A DNA stretch of 12,564 nucleotides from Rodentolepis nana. Its lineage: Eukaryota; Platyhelminthes; Cestoda; Cyclophyllidea; Hymenolepididae. Within the stretch, counting starts at the first letter, position 1. Each line of letters begins with the position of its first letter. The stretch is from contig UZAE01001572.1 in the NCBI GenBank assembly GCA_900617975.1, positions 1 through 12,564 on the forward strand, written 5' to 3'. Shown here one piece after another: positions 1 to 9,641 of this stretch. Made by a program: the position numbers and the translations under genes. Under the pieces are notes generated by a model. The model saw only the letters and a program-made list of their open reading frames with translations, was not told where the DNA came from and did no database searches.

Positions 1-3
1 TCA

Positions 4-327
4 GGGGTGTGCGATAGACTTACCTCCACGTGGTGCACCCTGGGCAACGTATATACTCATACGGCAAAAAAGTCTATTACCTGGCTGTTGACTTCTGACT
101 TCAAGCTACCATCACCCCACTGTATGTCATATTCGACTATTTACACAGTACTCACCTCACCTTTGTTCAACCTTTGTGTTTGTCTCTTACATCTTTGAAA
201 CACTCTTCTGTCCCCCCCCCACTCTCGAATTTTTTTCACTTTGATATTTCTTCTCCTCTATGGGGCCTGAAGTCACCTAAAGGGCTAATGAAACTATCAA
301 AATGCCTGACATTTTATATAAATAAAT
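4..327 (+). repeat. Dispersed SINE-like repeat, copy 1
   Basis: This is the longest of three copies in the window, all in the same orientation. It opens with GGGGTGTGCGATAGACTTAC, carries a CACGTG core near 27-32 and a pyrimidine-rich middle with nine consecutive C at 212-220. It ends with a conserved GCCTGAAGTC block, then TATATAAATAAAT. The AAAT-type tail and lack of coding capacity suggest a non-autonomous retroelement mobilised by a LINE. It holds a stretch of about 22 nt (roughly 60-82) absent from copy 2. The 5' end may extend beyond the window start. No target-site duplication can be judged. The family name is not recognised. Confidence 0.8.
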
Positions 328-343
328 ATTTATTTATTTATTC
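318..343. repeat. AT palindrome at the tail of repeat copy 1
   Basis: Positions 318-337 form a perfect 20-bp palindrome, ATAAATAAAT followed by its reverse complement, and TTTATT runs on to 342. The left arm is the normal AAAT tail of repeat copy 1. The right arm is what a copy of the same tail in the opposite orientation would give. Confidence 0.75.
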
Positions 344-2903
344 AAGAAAACAGGCATGCAATATCATGTCCATCTGGCAGACTTCAGCCCTTAAGCAGAA
401 ATATTTTGGGCAGAATTTATGGTAGTATTGAAAAATGAATTGAAGTGGTAAGATTGATCATCATACTTCTAGATCAGGTCAACAACTTCTGGAGAATGCC
501 GATACGAATTTGAATAATAGTACAGGGGGTGAATTATGAAGCTGTATAAGTGGACTGTAACTCTGGATTTGAAGTTGATCCGAGGGAATCTCGATTACAG
601 AAATTGTAAAATATTAAAAATCGTTTACCCACTAATAATATGTAAAGACCATCGTAAATTTCTTATTAATTAAACAAGATTTACTATTTTCACAACCCCT
701 TCTAATTGCGGCAACCCTTCCTGTTTATCAGAGATTTCTTCTTTTCAGAAATCGGTAAACAAATCATACCGTGCTCGCAACTACTTTTAGTTAAATAAAT
801 AAAAGAACTTGAGCGATTAATTGCTTAATGGGAGCCCCATAAAATTGTGCTACCCACCCAGATGTGGCGGAGCAAGATCTCCCGGAGATATAATAGCCGA
901 CAGTTAACATCCATTTCTATCCATCTGTTAAGGCTTGGACCACCCATCAAGTGGAGTTATGCTAGCAACCTTGGTGACGTATTTTTTCACTTTACTTTTC
1001 TACCCTCAGTTCAGCTTGTCTCACATTCCAGTAAAGCACCAAGGGAGAGAAATCAGCAGTTTCAACTAAGACTAATTCTAGATTCACTCCAGATGGCAAC
1101 CTTCAATGACAAATTCCACCGAATTTAACAACTCTGGATTCCACTCCCTAAGATAATCGAATTTTAACAGTTTCATTTGCTGATCCACTAGTCATCTACC
1201 CTTTCAACCACAATATCACGCGTGCGTTCCGTTTTATCCTGATTGGCTGTGTTCTTTGCGCCTTCTCTACCCAAAAACGTTTCCATTTGATATTAGGACT
1301 CAGGAAGCGAGATTAAAGATAGGACCAATGAGCAATGGGAAAGATTCGGTCTCATTAAAGAATTCCAACAACCAGTCCAAGGAAAAGCAAGACAAAACGA
1401 GATAATCCGCTATTATGACTACTCCAAAATAGTAAAATGGATGTCTGTTAAAGAAAAGAACCCAGGCCATTATTGACAGCGTAAGAAGGCAACTCTTGGG
1501 AATGTAATGCTACAACCATGGCGTGTAATTTACATAGCATAGTCCTCTGAAAGTTCAGCCTCTCTGGGATACTACACTTTCCTTAGCATTTATTTGCGAT
1601 AGAGAATTACGCAAAACCTTGCAAAATCCTTGAACAAGCCTAATTGACTAGGACACCAATGAAGCTTTTGACAATAGTGTTTCGACATGGTTAAGCACCG
1701 AACGATTTCCAACCCTGTTTCTAAAAGCCTAACTCACCACCTTAGGAAAAGCAGAGCAAAAATGCGAAAGTACGAGGCCGTTGCTTCAAGCTAATTTAAC
1801 GAAAATGCGATTACAGCGCGACGTACATCTCTCCCCAAAATAAGTTGGTACCTTCGCTTATTTCCTATCTTTAGGTTATCGATTAGTCCATCAACCTGCA
1901 GATTTATTTGGATCATCAAGTGAAAGGAAAATCCGGATTGTTAAGACTCAATACGAGATGATAAGGAAATGGCTGCAAATACACTACGGATAATACCGAA
2001 AAAACCTCAGCGCCAATAGCAAGCTTAAATAAACAATAAGCGATTAAAATAGACTGTGAAAATTCATACCAGTATCAATTATTTACCATCCTTCAATGCG
2101 AAGTATTTAGCTAATGCCCAAAAGGGCAATCTAACCCAAAGCACATGAATCATCGAAGTATCGATATACTCTATGCGCCAACAATCGCACACACACCCTT
2201 AGAGTAGTTTAATCACCCAATGGAAAGCATAACAACACAATTAGAGAATCATTCACCCACTACTTAATACTGTTTGGGTTGTTAAAGACGAAAATGACAT
2301 ACAATAATACGAAAGCCGCCAAGACAGCGCAAACCATTTGACTAGTCCACACCGCGATTTTCGAATTTTTCGAGTGCAAGTACCAAATTCAAACTCGTAA
2401 AAAACCCCGAAATGGTAGTTAGAGGAACAGAAATGAGAAGAGCGATATTTAAAGTAGTCGACATTAGTCCTAATAATAATCTCAGTCCCAACAATGCTCG
2501 TCTGTAATATATCCTCACCCTCCACACATTCACAAACGCAGAAAATCGTCATCACAGAGAAGAAGGGACGCGTGATGCGAAAAAAACGTGCAAGAAAGAG
2601 TTTAACAGTGAGTTAACAGAAACAGAGATAGGTTTATGGCAGAGTAATAGTGGTAACAACCACGATAACCAAACTATACATAGGATCAGGAGAGATAACA
2701 CCGATGAAATTGCAGGACAGAGGACCAAAGGATAGCTACTCCAGTTCACAAACTTAAACGTACGCTTGGCTTCACTTTGAAAAGAAGAGGCGGAGAAGAA
2801 ATGGACTGTGACGATATCTGTTGCTTTATGTTTAAAGAGAAGAGGATGTAATGTTAAATATCAGTTTTATCTATTCCATACTTCTGGGATTCTGCTCAAA
2901 TGC
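344..2903. other. Non-coding stretch, no supported gene
   Basis: No frame gives a recognisable protein or an exon chain with matching phases. About 824-1130 is somewhat richer in G and C than its surroundings and could be an old repeat, but no second copy is in the window. Two minus-strand open frames at 2253-2555 and 2552-2749 encode hydrophobic, low-complexity peptides without family features. The part just below 2904 should be the 3' untranslated region of the VAP gene. It has no AATAAA on the minus strand close to the stop; the nearest variants are GATAAA (2871-2866) and CATAAA (2830-2825). Confidence 0.5.
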
Positions 2904-4540
2904 TTAGAGCATGAACTTTCCCACAGCCAGAGCGAACAAAAAGGTTATGAGAAGGTAGAGAATCGGTGGGATATTCATACGTAGTGTCTCCAAAGCAGAT
3001 GCATTTGTCGTACCAACTGGTAGATGACTCTGAGTATCGCGACCCAATCTGTTCATCGCGGCCTGGCACTAGCAAAAAAAGAAACAATTTAGTGCTAAAT
3101 CATTTAACTTTGGCTTGAGAAAGTAGGAGAAGCAGCACACTACAGGTTCTAAGCTTTAAACTAACTAGTGACCAGAGTCGAAACGCCTATCGTCTAATAT
3201 CCAGTTGAGGGGAATACAACAAAGAAACAGAAGTTCCACAAAACAATCTTTAACCACTATTAAGGAGAACGCTAGGAAAACGGAAAATTAGAAATGACCA
3301 GTTGACTTGAATGGATCAATGAGTCATTTCAAGCCGATTTTCACTTTGGTCTTAAAAATGACAAATTTTGCACAATATTGTGACTTTAGGTAAAACTAAG
3401 ACATACCTTCAATTCTTCGTTTTCCTTACGAAGTTTTTCGATTTCCTGTGTGAGCTGGCTAAGGGAAGTAACAGGAGAAGAAGTGGAAGCCTGTAAATGA
3501 TAAAAAACCACAATCAAAGAGAAAAAAAATATATGACAAATCCATCAAATAAAGAGAAAACTAACCCGATCTTGCCCAGGGAAAGTACACGTAAAGAATT
3601 TCTCCGCAACATGGAACTTGTCAACAATTTGCCACTAAACGAATAGATAGATTAACTAAAGAGACATTACGACTTGACTGAGGGAAGGAGGCATTTCTTC
3701 AGGAGCTAAAACAGTTAAAAGTGCCAAACGATCTCTCGATTCACCAGATGATTCAACGCCGGCAACAGTCGAAACTAGGAACATATAATAAGGAATAAGT
3801 TTGCTTACCTTTTATTAATTTTGTTTCACGGGCTTTTATAATATCTTCATTAGGGGTAACAACATATCGCATTGGAGAATTGGTTTTAACTTTGAAAACT
3901 ACATCTTTTGGCGAAGTATTACGAACAGTCAAAGTAACGGAGGAAGATTCGCCTGGAGGACCTTGTAAAGTTTTCAAGTTAATAGGTAATAATCGATACT
4001 TGCCTTCAAAAACAAGCCTTTCTGGCTCACATTTAACAAGATCCTCAGGCATTCTAAGAGTGCACTTAAGACGAGTGTCACTAATATTAGCTGGATCCGC
4101 ATCTTTCCACTAAATAGAGTAAGTAAAAGGGAAAAATAGTTGATATTACAAACTGTTCCAAGTTGGCTGTACAAGAAGAGTCAGCAACCATGGATTGAAT
4201 CATGAATTTATGCTTATTCTTCTCGCTGTTTTCGCAGTCGAACGGCTGAAGCATTACTTTGAGGAATATAAAGATAAACAAATTTAGTACCAGTCACATT
4301 AACTGTTTCCGAAGGTTCGACAACTCCACAACTGGGACGAACACAGTAGCGCTTTGGAACGGTAGTCTTTACTTTAAATGTGATCAACTCATCAGTTGGA
4401 TTCGTCAACGTAATTGTCGACAATTGAACGGCAACAAATGGACCTGAAAATTGTTATTTGAAACCAAAATAGCACTCACCGAAAAAGTCAAGCTCACTAC
4501 TTGGCTCTATTTTAAGCAAAGACTTTCGGGAACCTGCCAT
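2904..4540 (-). CDS. VAP-family ER contact-site protein with two tandem MSP domains (8 exons)
   Basis: Coding exons run 4540-4480, 4443-4291, 4256-4150, 4109-3809, 3774-3671, 3634-3566, 3490-3407 and 3068-2904, totalling 1044 nt (347 aa). Every junction is GT-AG and phases agree; introns are 36, 34, 40, 34, 36, 75 and 338 nt. VAPs are tail-anchored ER proteins whose MSP domain binds FFAT motifs of lipid-transfer and tethering partners. MSP1 (about 8-127) shows FKVKTTVPKRYCVRP at 43-57, VMLQPFD at 72-78 and HKFMIQSM at 87-94. MSP2 (about 132-265) shows FKVKTNSPMRY at 179-189. A heptad coiled coil (L275, L278, I282, L285, N289, L292) and a transmembrane tail ending GKFML (about 328-347) follow. 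Known VAPs are about 240-250 aa with one MSP domain; the extra length is MSP2. The start at 4540 matches the usual VAP N-terminus. Family assignment is near certain; expression and function of MSP2 are unknown. Confidence 0.93.
3566..4145 (-). other. Second MSP domain of the VAP protein (exons 4 to 6)
   Basis: Residues about 132-265 repeat the MSP fold of residues 8-127. The ungapped stretch 33-71 against 169-207 shares 13 of 39 residues, including F, K, V, K, T, P, R, Y and P of the VAP consensus. KIEP at 10-13 pairs with KCEP at 133-136, and W108/C123 pair with W243/C258. MSP2 has about 16 extra residues (near 144-160) before its first core strand. Exon 6 (3634-3566) was found because it is open in phase 0, has TTTAG and GTTAGT splice signals, and supplies the Trp...Cys segment that mirrors MSP1. 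Within the given span the coding parts are 4109-3809, 3774-3671 and 3634-3566. Confidence 0.85.
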
Positions 4541-5419
4541 AACGGAACTTGTAACTAATCAACGCTAATGAAAGCGTACTCCGCGTCGTAAAGCTATTGG
4601 CTTATATAAAAGCGGCGGTGTGTAGTTTAAAATCGTTTAAAGAGAGATTAAGCTAGTTTATTTGCTCGTTTATTTAATCGATATTTAGTTGTTCCATAGT
4701 AAATTACAATAAAATTTTAAATTATTTAAATATAACGTGTCCTTTTGTAATAATTTTTAATATCAAATTTCAAACCGTATTCCCTTAATAATATACAGTT
4801 AAGAGTTTGTAACACCATCATATGTTGACTGATTTCATAACAATAACAGAGCACATTTTTATTTATCCATAATGTTGATATACTTTTAATTTAATGCTTA
4901 CTTATGATTGCTGACGTTCATAGTTAACCTCTTCGAGAAGTGCCATAATCATTGGTAGTGTGAACCCGTTAAAGATATTCGTCTATGATTCAAAAACAAA
5001 ATTTAACTTCCAAAAGTTCAAAATAATTTTGGGTGGAGAAGGAATCAATGATCAATCTATTCAATGCCTTCCTAATTTTGGAAAAAAGATTAGAATTTTT
5101 TTAAAAAACCAAAACTCATAAACATTTAAATAAATCGTAACTATTATACGCATTCATATACTTCGTATTCTCCATCTGTTACTATTTTCAAACAGCTTAT
5201 GTTTTTTTGGAAAGTTCATGCATAACTTATAGTCACAATAAAAATCGAGTATAACATTTTTGCAATTATTAACGGTGTACATGCCATCAGAACCGAATTT
5301 CTGTATTTCTTGACCTGGAATGGTAAGCAGCTTTCGAATTTAAGAAACTTATTGATATTAATATGTAGAACGCTATTTTGAGCAACCCCCCTTTTAACGG
5401 CCCTTATATTGGCCCAAGA
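4541..5419. other. AT-rich flank upstream of VAP, no gene seen
   Basis: The stretch lies between the VAP start codon and repeat copy 2. It is very AT-rich with many short A and T runs, and stops occur often in all frames. Apart from the possible TATA box near 4605 nothing specific was found. Confidence 0.5.
4602..4608 (-). promoter_or_regulatory. Possible TATA box of the VAP gene
   Basis: On the minus strand the sequence reads TATATAA, 62 nt upstream of the VAP start codon. That would allow initiation near 4575 and a 5' untranslated region of about 35 nt. The site is nearly symmetrical and lies in AT-rich DNA, so chance is possible. No initiator or other core element was recognised. Confidence 0.3.
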
Positions 5420-5718
5420 GGGGTGTGCGATAGACTTACTTCCACGTGAAGCACCCTGGGCAACGTATACTCTTACGAAAGTTGACTTCTGACTTCAAAC
5501 CACCATCACCCCACTGTATGTTATATTCAACTACTTCCACAGTACTCACCTCACCCTTTTCTAACTTTTTTGTCTGTCTCTTTTACGTCTTTGAAATAAT
5601 CTTCTGTCCCCCCTCTTAACTTTTTTCACTTTGATGTTCCCTCCTCTTTCTGAAGCCTGAAGTCAACTAAGGTGCTAATGATAACTATCAAAACGCCTGC
5701 CATTTGATATAAATAAAT
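5420..5718 (+). repeat. Dispersed SINE-like repeat, copy 2
   Basis: This 299-bp copy is complete at both ends and gives the best boundaries for the family. It starts GGGGTGTGCGATAGACTTAC and ends CATTTGATATAAATAAAT. It shares CACGTG, GCACCCTGGGCAACG, TGACTTCTGACTTCAA, the pyrimidine-rich middle and the GCCTGAAGTC block with copy 1. CTTCAAACC resembles a Pol III B box (GTTCRANNC), but the A-box region is poor, so a tRNA-derived origin is only a suggestion. The bases on either side show no clear target-site duplication. Confidence 0.85.
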
Positions 5719-7132
5719 ACCGATATAAGCAAAGGTGATTGGTTGCTCATCTTCGTCACTGGGTGGACACCGATGCATATTTGACCTTAGCATCCTCAGG
5801 TATTTACTTCGATCCAATAAGTTTAATCAGCAAATATCGATAGATTAAACATCCGAGTGAAACAGATTACTGTTACTTACTGTCCCTAATTTTTCCATTT
5901 CTAAAGTAACGCCAAAGTAGATGTAGATCTTATATTTAACACATGTTCTAGACTTATTTAAATTTGTATACGATTCCATGTGAGTCCTTTTAACAACGGA
6001 TTGGCGCTATTAAGCCAGAACTTGAATGGTCGTAATTCAAACTCCTTGCGTAGAACGCCTTACAAATTTATCCAAACTGTTCAAAATTTACAAATAAGAA
6101 AATATGTTGGAAGATATGACTACTTCTATAATTGAATAAAAGCTCTATTGATTTCCACAATTAAATCTGATTGTTGGATTTGTGAATTATTGCAAAAAAA
6201 TAAACAAGGACATAATTTTTTTCTGAATATAAAGCAACACGCATTCACTCTAAAAATCCATTGATTGATATATATTTTTCATTAACTGGTGAAAATTAAA
6301 TCAACAGATTATCTCGACGAGGGTACTTTCAAGATAAATACTAGAATATTTAATATGCATCACCATGAACTATTAAACTTTAAGAACTTTTATCATAGGA
6401 TCAAGCATATACTTTGCAAATATGTCTCATTGTCTGTCTAGATGGTAGCCACATTATCCTCTAAGATACTTTTATATCTAAAAATGAATATTTATGCAGA
6501 TGAAGTAAATAGAACAATCATATTAAGTTATGTTAGCGTTAGGTAACTAACAGCTGGAGTGTTTAGACTTTTTCTCCCTCTATCAAAATAATAATGCAAA
6601 CCAACTCTGGCATTTTGAATATAATTTAAAGCATTAACTGTTTTCACTTTGACAGCAGTACTATCAGCACAAACTGTTTTAGCTTATACATAGCCTGAGC
6701 TTAGTTAATATAGTATCCAAGGTGATATTATACTTCTGTACTCTCCATTCATTGGTTTGAATCAAATTTATTCCTGCATTATTTAAGGGGTCACTAGAAT
6801 AAAAAAGGTAGAAACACTGCAACAGTGAATAAGAGGTTTACTTTAGAAAACTTAGCTATTTCAAGAAAAGTTTGCTAACATGGACCAAAAAAATCACAGT
6901 AGCAATAAAGTAGCAAGTTAAACTACCATAAGATCTTTTAAATCCTGTTAAATAAGCTTCTTTTGCAAGCAAACGAATTAAAAACTTGATGAGATTAAGA
7001 AAAGCAAATGGATTTAACCCTCCACCAGGTTTCGTAAGCCAACGTCTTCTTAATTTTTCTCCAACTTGCTTTGAAATCCTTGGGAAAGAAATGCTTTCCA
7101 AATTAGAAGAGAAAAACCTTCAAGGGGCAAAG

Positions 7133-7330
7133 TAACCCTAACCCGTGGAGCGCTCTCGCAAAAATTTTAGAATTAGTGGATGCGCTCCATATTGCGGCGT
7201 TAGAGAGCAAATGAAGTTACAAGTGCAGAAATCTCTCAGCCAATTTACAAACAGTGCGTATTGCAGGGTCAGCCTACCTAAAACCGCATTTAGCGGTTAA
7301 GCTCTGCACCGTTGATATCGTAATCATAAA
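7133..7330. other. GC-richer island with several inverted repeats
   Basis: This stretch stands out from its AT-rich surroundings. It begins with TAACCCTAACCC (7133-7144). An 8-bp inverted repeat pairs TGGAGCGC (7146-7153) with GCGCTCCA (7182-7189). GCTCTC (7152-7157) can pair instead with GAGAGC (7203-7208). A short hairpin, AACCGC and GCGGTT around ATTTA, lies at 7282-7298. It matches none of U1, U2, U4, U5, U6, 7SL or a tRNA as far as can be judged by eye. It could be an unknown structured RNA, a repeat fragment or a regulatory element. Confidence 0.4.
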
Positions 7331-9631
7331 CGTCATAGCCACAATAAAAGCATTTCACGCCATATATAAATATTTTTTGCCCACTAGCATGACTAACTAT
7401 ATTCCTTTTTAGCACAAAAAGGCTTAAATCAAAAAATAGGCTGCACTGTCGACGCGCCTTGACTCACGGGCTGTTCACTTTTTCTACTCATTGAATTCCT
7501 ACTGAATCATTCCTCCACCTTGATGGTCAATAACCAATGAATGTAAACTGCTTTATAGTGCCTCGTTTTGCTTATTTCTCACAATTAAGATTGTCTGTCA
7601 TCTGTAGTGACACCTCCCTCCGGCTCCCTCTCTGACTATCTCTAAAACGATAGTTGGTTCGGTGAGGTGATATTTAAATTAACTTTTCTGACCCTTACGG
7701 TAACTGTATATAGAATTAGAGCTACGTTCAGGTCCTAAACACAACAGGAATTATATATAAATCCTGATTTTAAGACTGAAAGCCCATTATTTTACCTAAC
7801 TTACGAAGATAAAATGGTGTCCAATTGTAGCCTAGTTATAATTTCTGTTTTAATGGACTAAATACGAGAAAGGAGGCACTGATACTGGGTCAAATTAATA
7901 TTCAATCAAATAATAATGATTAAGCAAGTTAACAGTAACGATTGACGGAAATAAATGTACTACGGCCTCTCATGGTGGAAATGTGTGTTACATCTCTGCT
8001 TCCCTTCAACATATTTCTAAAAGTTAACTGATAAAGTTCAGGCTTGGATAAACGTAAATTCTCTGATAATTTCTTTAAATATACTTCTAATTTGACTTCA
8101 ACCACGATAAAATTTAGTAACCTTAAATCACCAAAGAATTCAACAATTTAGTTATTATTGATTCCAATGGTGGCAACAACTTTTGTGAGCTTGTCAAATT
8201 TTTTTACTAATAATTAACGCCATTAATTGAGGCTAGACCTTACCGCCATGCGTACATCGACATGCCTCCCAAGTCTGCCATGACGACTCAAAAAATATCA
8301 AACCATACTTTACCTTGCGGACTACATTAGCTTACTGTCTTTGTCTCCAAATTCAAACTGGGATACCAGTCATTTTCTTGTAATTTAATTGTCTATCAAT
8401 TTCTGGTACAATTTTATTTCTCGCCAGATTCCAATTCCTACCAGTCAACTCCAACAGTCCAATTCTTCAAGTAACTCATCTCCATATACAAATTCTTTTA
8501 CCATCCAATTTTAATAACCTCTAAATACTAAATTGACAACACAAACACAGCCTTTAACAGATTCGCTACCATCAAATTAAAATAGTTAATGGAATACTTG
8601 AGTGAATTATATATAATTCAAATTTTATGCATTCGCAATAATGCTTAGTATTAGTGATAAATTTTTATTTCAATGATTGACAGTTAAATGTTAAAACACG
8701 GCAGAACCAATGAAATTGAAGCACACGCCCACATTCGCTTCTTTGACATTAACAATTTTATGGATATTTTTATCAATTACTTCATTAAAGTAAAGAGACA
8801 ATGCAAATGGATATATGCGAGATTTACCGATGTACACAGTTATTACTTTTGGAGAGAAAACAATTTTAAATTAAAAGAAAAAATTAGACAATTTTGCTGA
8901 AATGAACGAGTGCTCGATTTTGGGGTGTATAGTAAAAGGTATATCGCATGCTCTTCGTTGACATTTGCTGTTAGGTAATCAAAAATGCCAAGTTAATTAA
9001 TTTAATTTATTATAATATGCAAATGGTAACCTGCACAAGTAAAACTAGCCACATTTCATTTTCAACTATATTACAAATTTCTCTTTTTTCCATTATATAG
9101 AACCCCGCTTGCAGTTCATTATTGTTGGATGAATTAGCAAATTACTAGTTTAGTAAAAACTTTGCAACCAGCAAAACGGGAAATTAAAGTTGCATTTGAA
9201 TTTAAAACGGAGGATTGCAATTTATATTCCATCCGATTCACACGCGTATTTATTTTTAAGAATGGAGTATCTTTCAATGTTACTGAATGCTTTGGCAATA
9301 CCTCTTAAACATCTCGTCCAGCGAAAAACCAAATTTAGGAACGAATCACAATTTCTTCACTTATTTATTTAAATTTTATATTCATCTTCCATCTTACGTA
9401 AATACCACGTCCCTCAATCGCATTATATTAATGAAATATAATTTACTAACAATGATGTGCGCAGATGAGAAAATGCTGTTAAGTCAAACTTTATTCATTT
9501 ATAACTGGACCCACCAAGCTCCACTCATGATTCGAATTAAATTTTTGAATTGACATGAACCGCATCGGAACAAATAAATTAATCAATAGTTACTCGTGGT
9601 TCAGGCGATGTTTGGAATTTTATTGTATTTT

Positions 9632-9633
9632 AG
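9632..9633 (+). promoter_or_regulatory. Possible splice or trans-splice acceptor before the start codon
   Basis: The T-rich run TTTTATTGTATTTTAG ends at 9633, 8 nt before the ATG at 9642. It would suit either a 5' untranslated intron or addition of a spliced leader, which flatworms use on part of their genes. This bears on which ATG is used: with this acceptor the upstream ATG at 9555 is excluded from the mRNA. Confidence 0.4.
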
Positions 9634-9641
9634 GGCAAGTT

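Larger units (their letters stand above)
5719..9633. other. Long AT-rich stretch without a supported gene
   Basis: Most of this 3.9-kb stretch is AT-rich with frequent stops in every frame. Open frames of 60-90 codons exist at 6856-7101 (minus), 8688-8900 (plus), 9190-9372 (plus) and 9287-9553 (plus), but none has a recognisable domain or a matching exon partner. About 8340-8580 is poor in G on the plus strand. The GC-richer island at 7133-7330 is listed separately. The last few hundred bases may hold promoter or 5' untranslated sequence of the gene starting at 9642. Confidence 0.45.

Noticed and set aside
847..1128. Plus-strand open frame of 93 codons
   Set aside because: It has no ATG at its start, no domain, and a composition that does not look coding. 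The GC-richer sequence may be an old repeat.
2253..2749. Three overlapping minus-strand open frames with hydrophobic peptides downstream of VAP
   Set aside because: They overlap each other in different frames, lack ATG starts or recognisable features, and no splice chain links them. They more likely lie in or beyond the VAP 3' untranslated region.
3880..4113. Plus-strand open frame of 77 codons
   Set aside because: It is the antisense of VAP exon 4, whose minus-strand frame encodes clear MSP-domain sequence.
5626..5817. Minus-strand open frame with a plausible-looking hydrophilic start (CPPSDEDEQ)
   Set aside because: It runs into repeat copy 2, and the plus strand is also open in two frames over 5720-5850, so openness here has little weight.
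5735..5825. B-box-like CTTCGATCC after repeat copy 2, considered as a tRNA or tRNA-derived element
   Set aside because: No cloverleaf could be formed: there is no matching acceptor stem, anticodon arm or A box at the right spacing.
7620..7660. Hairpin ACTATC/GATAGT, considered as a hammerhead-type ribozyme
   Set aside because: The conserved core words CTGATGA and GAAA are missing at the required places.
8688..8900. Plus-strand ATG frame of 70 codons
   Set aside because: The peptide is rich in Phe, Ile, Asn and Lys as expected from AT-rich DNA, with no domain and no neighbouring exon.
9287..9553. Plus-strand open frame of 88 codons just upstream of the Coa1/Tim21-like gene
   Set aside because: It has no ATG at its start, no known features, and it ends before the gene in another frame; it is more likely upstream untranslated or intergenic DNA.
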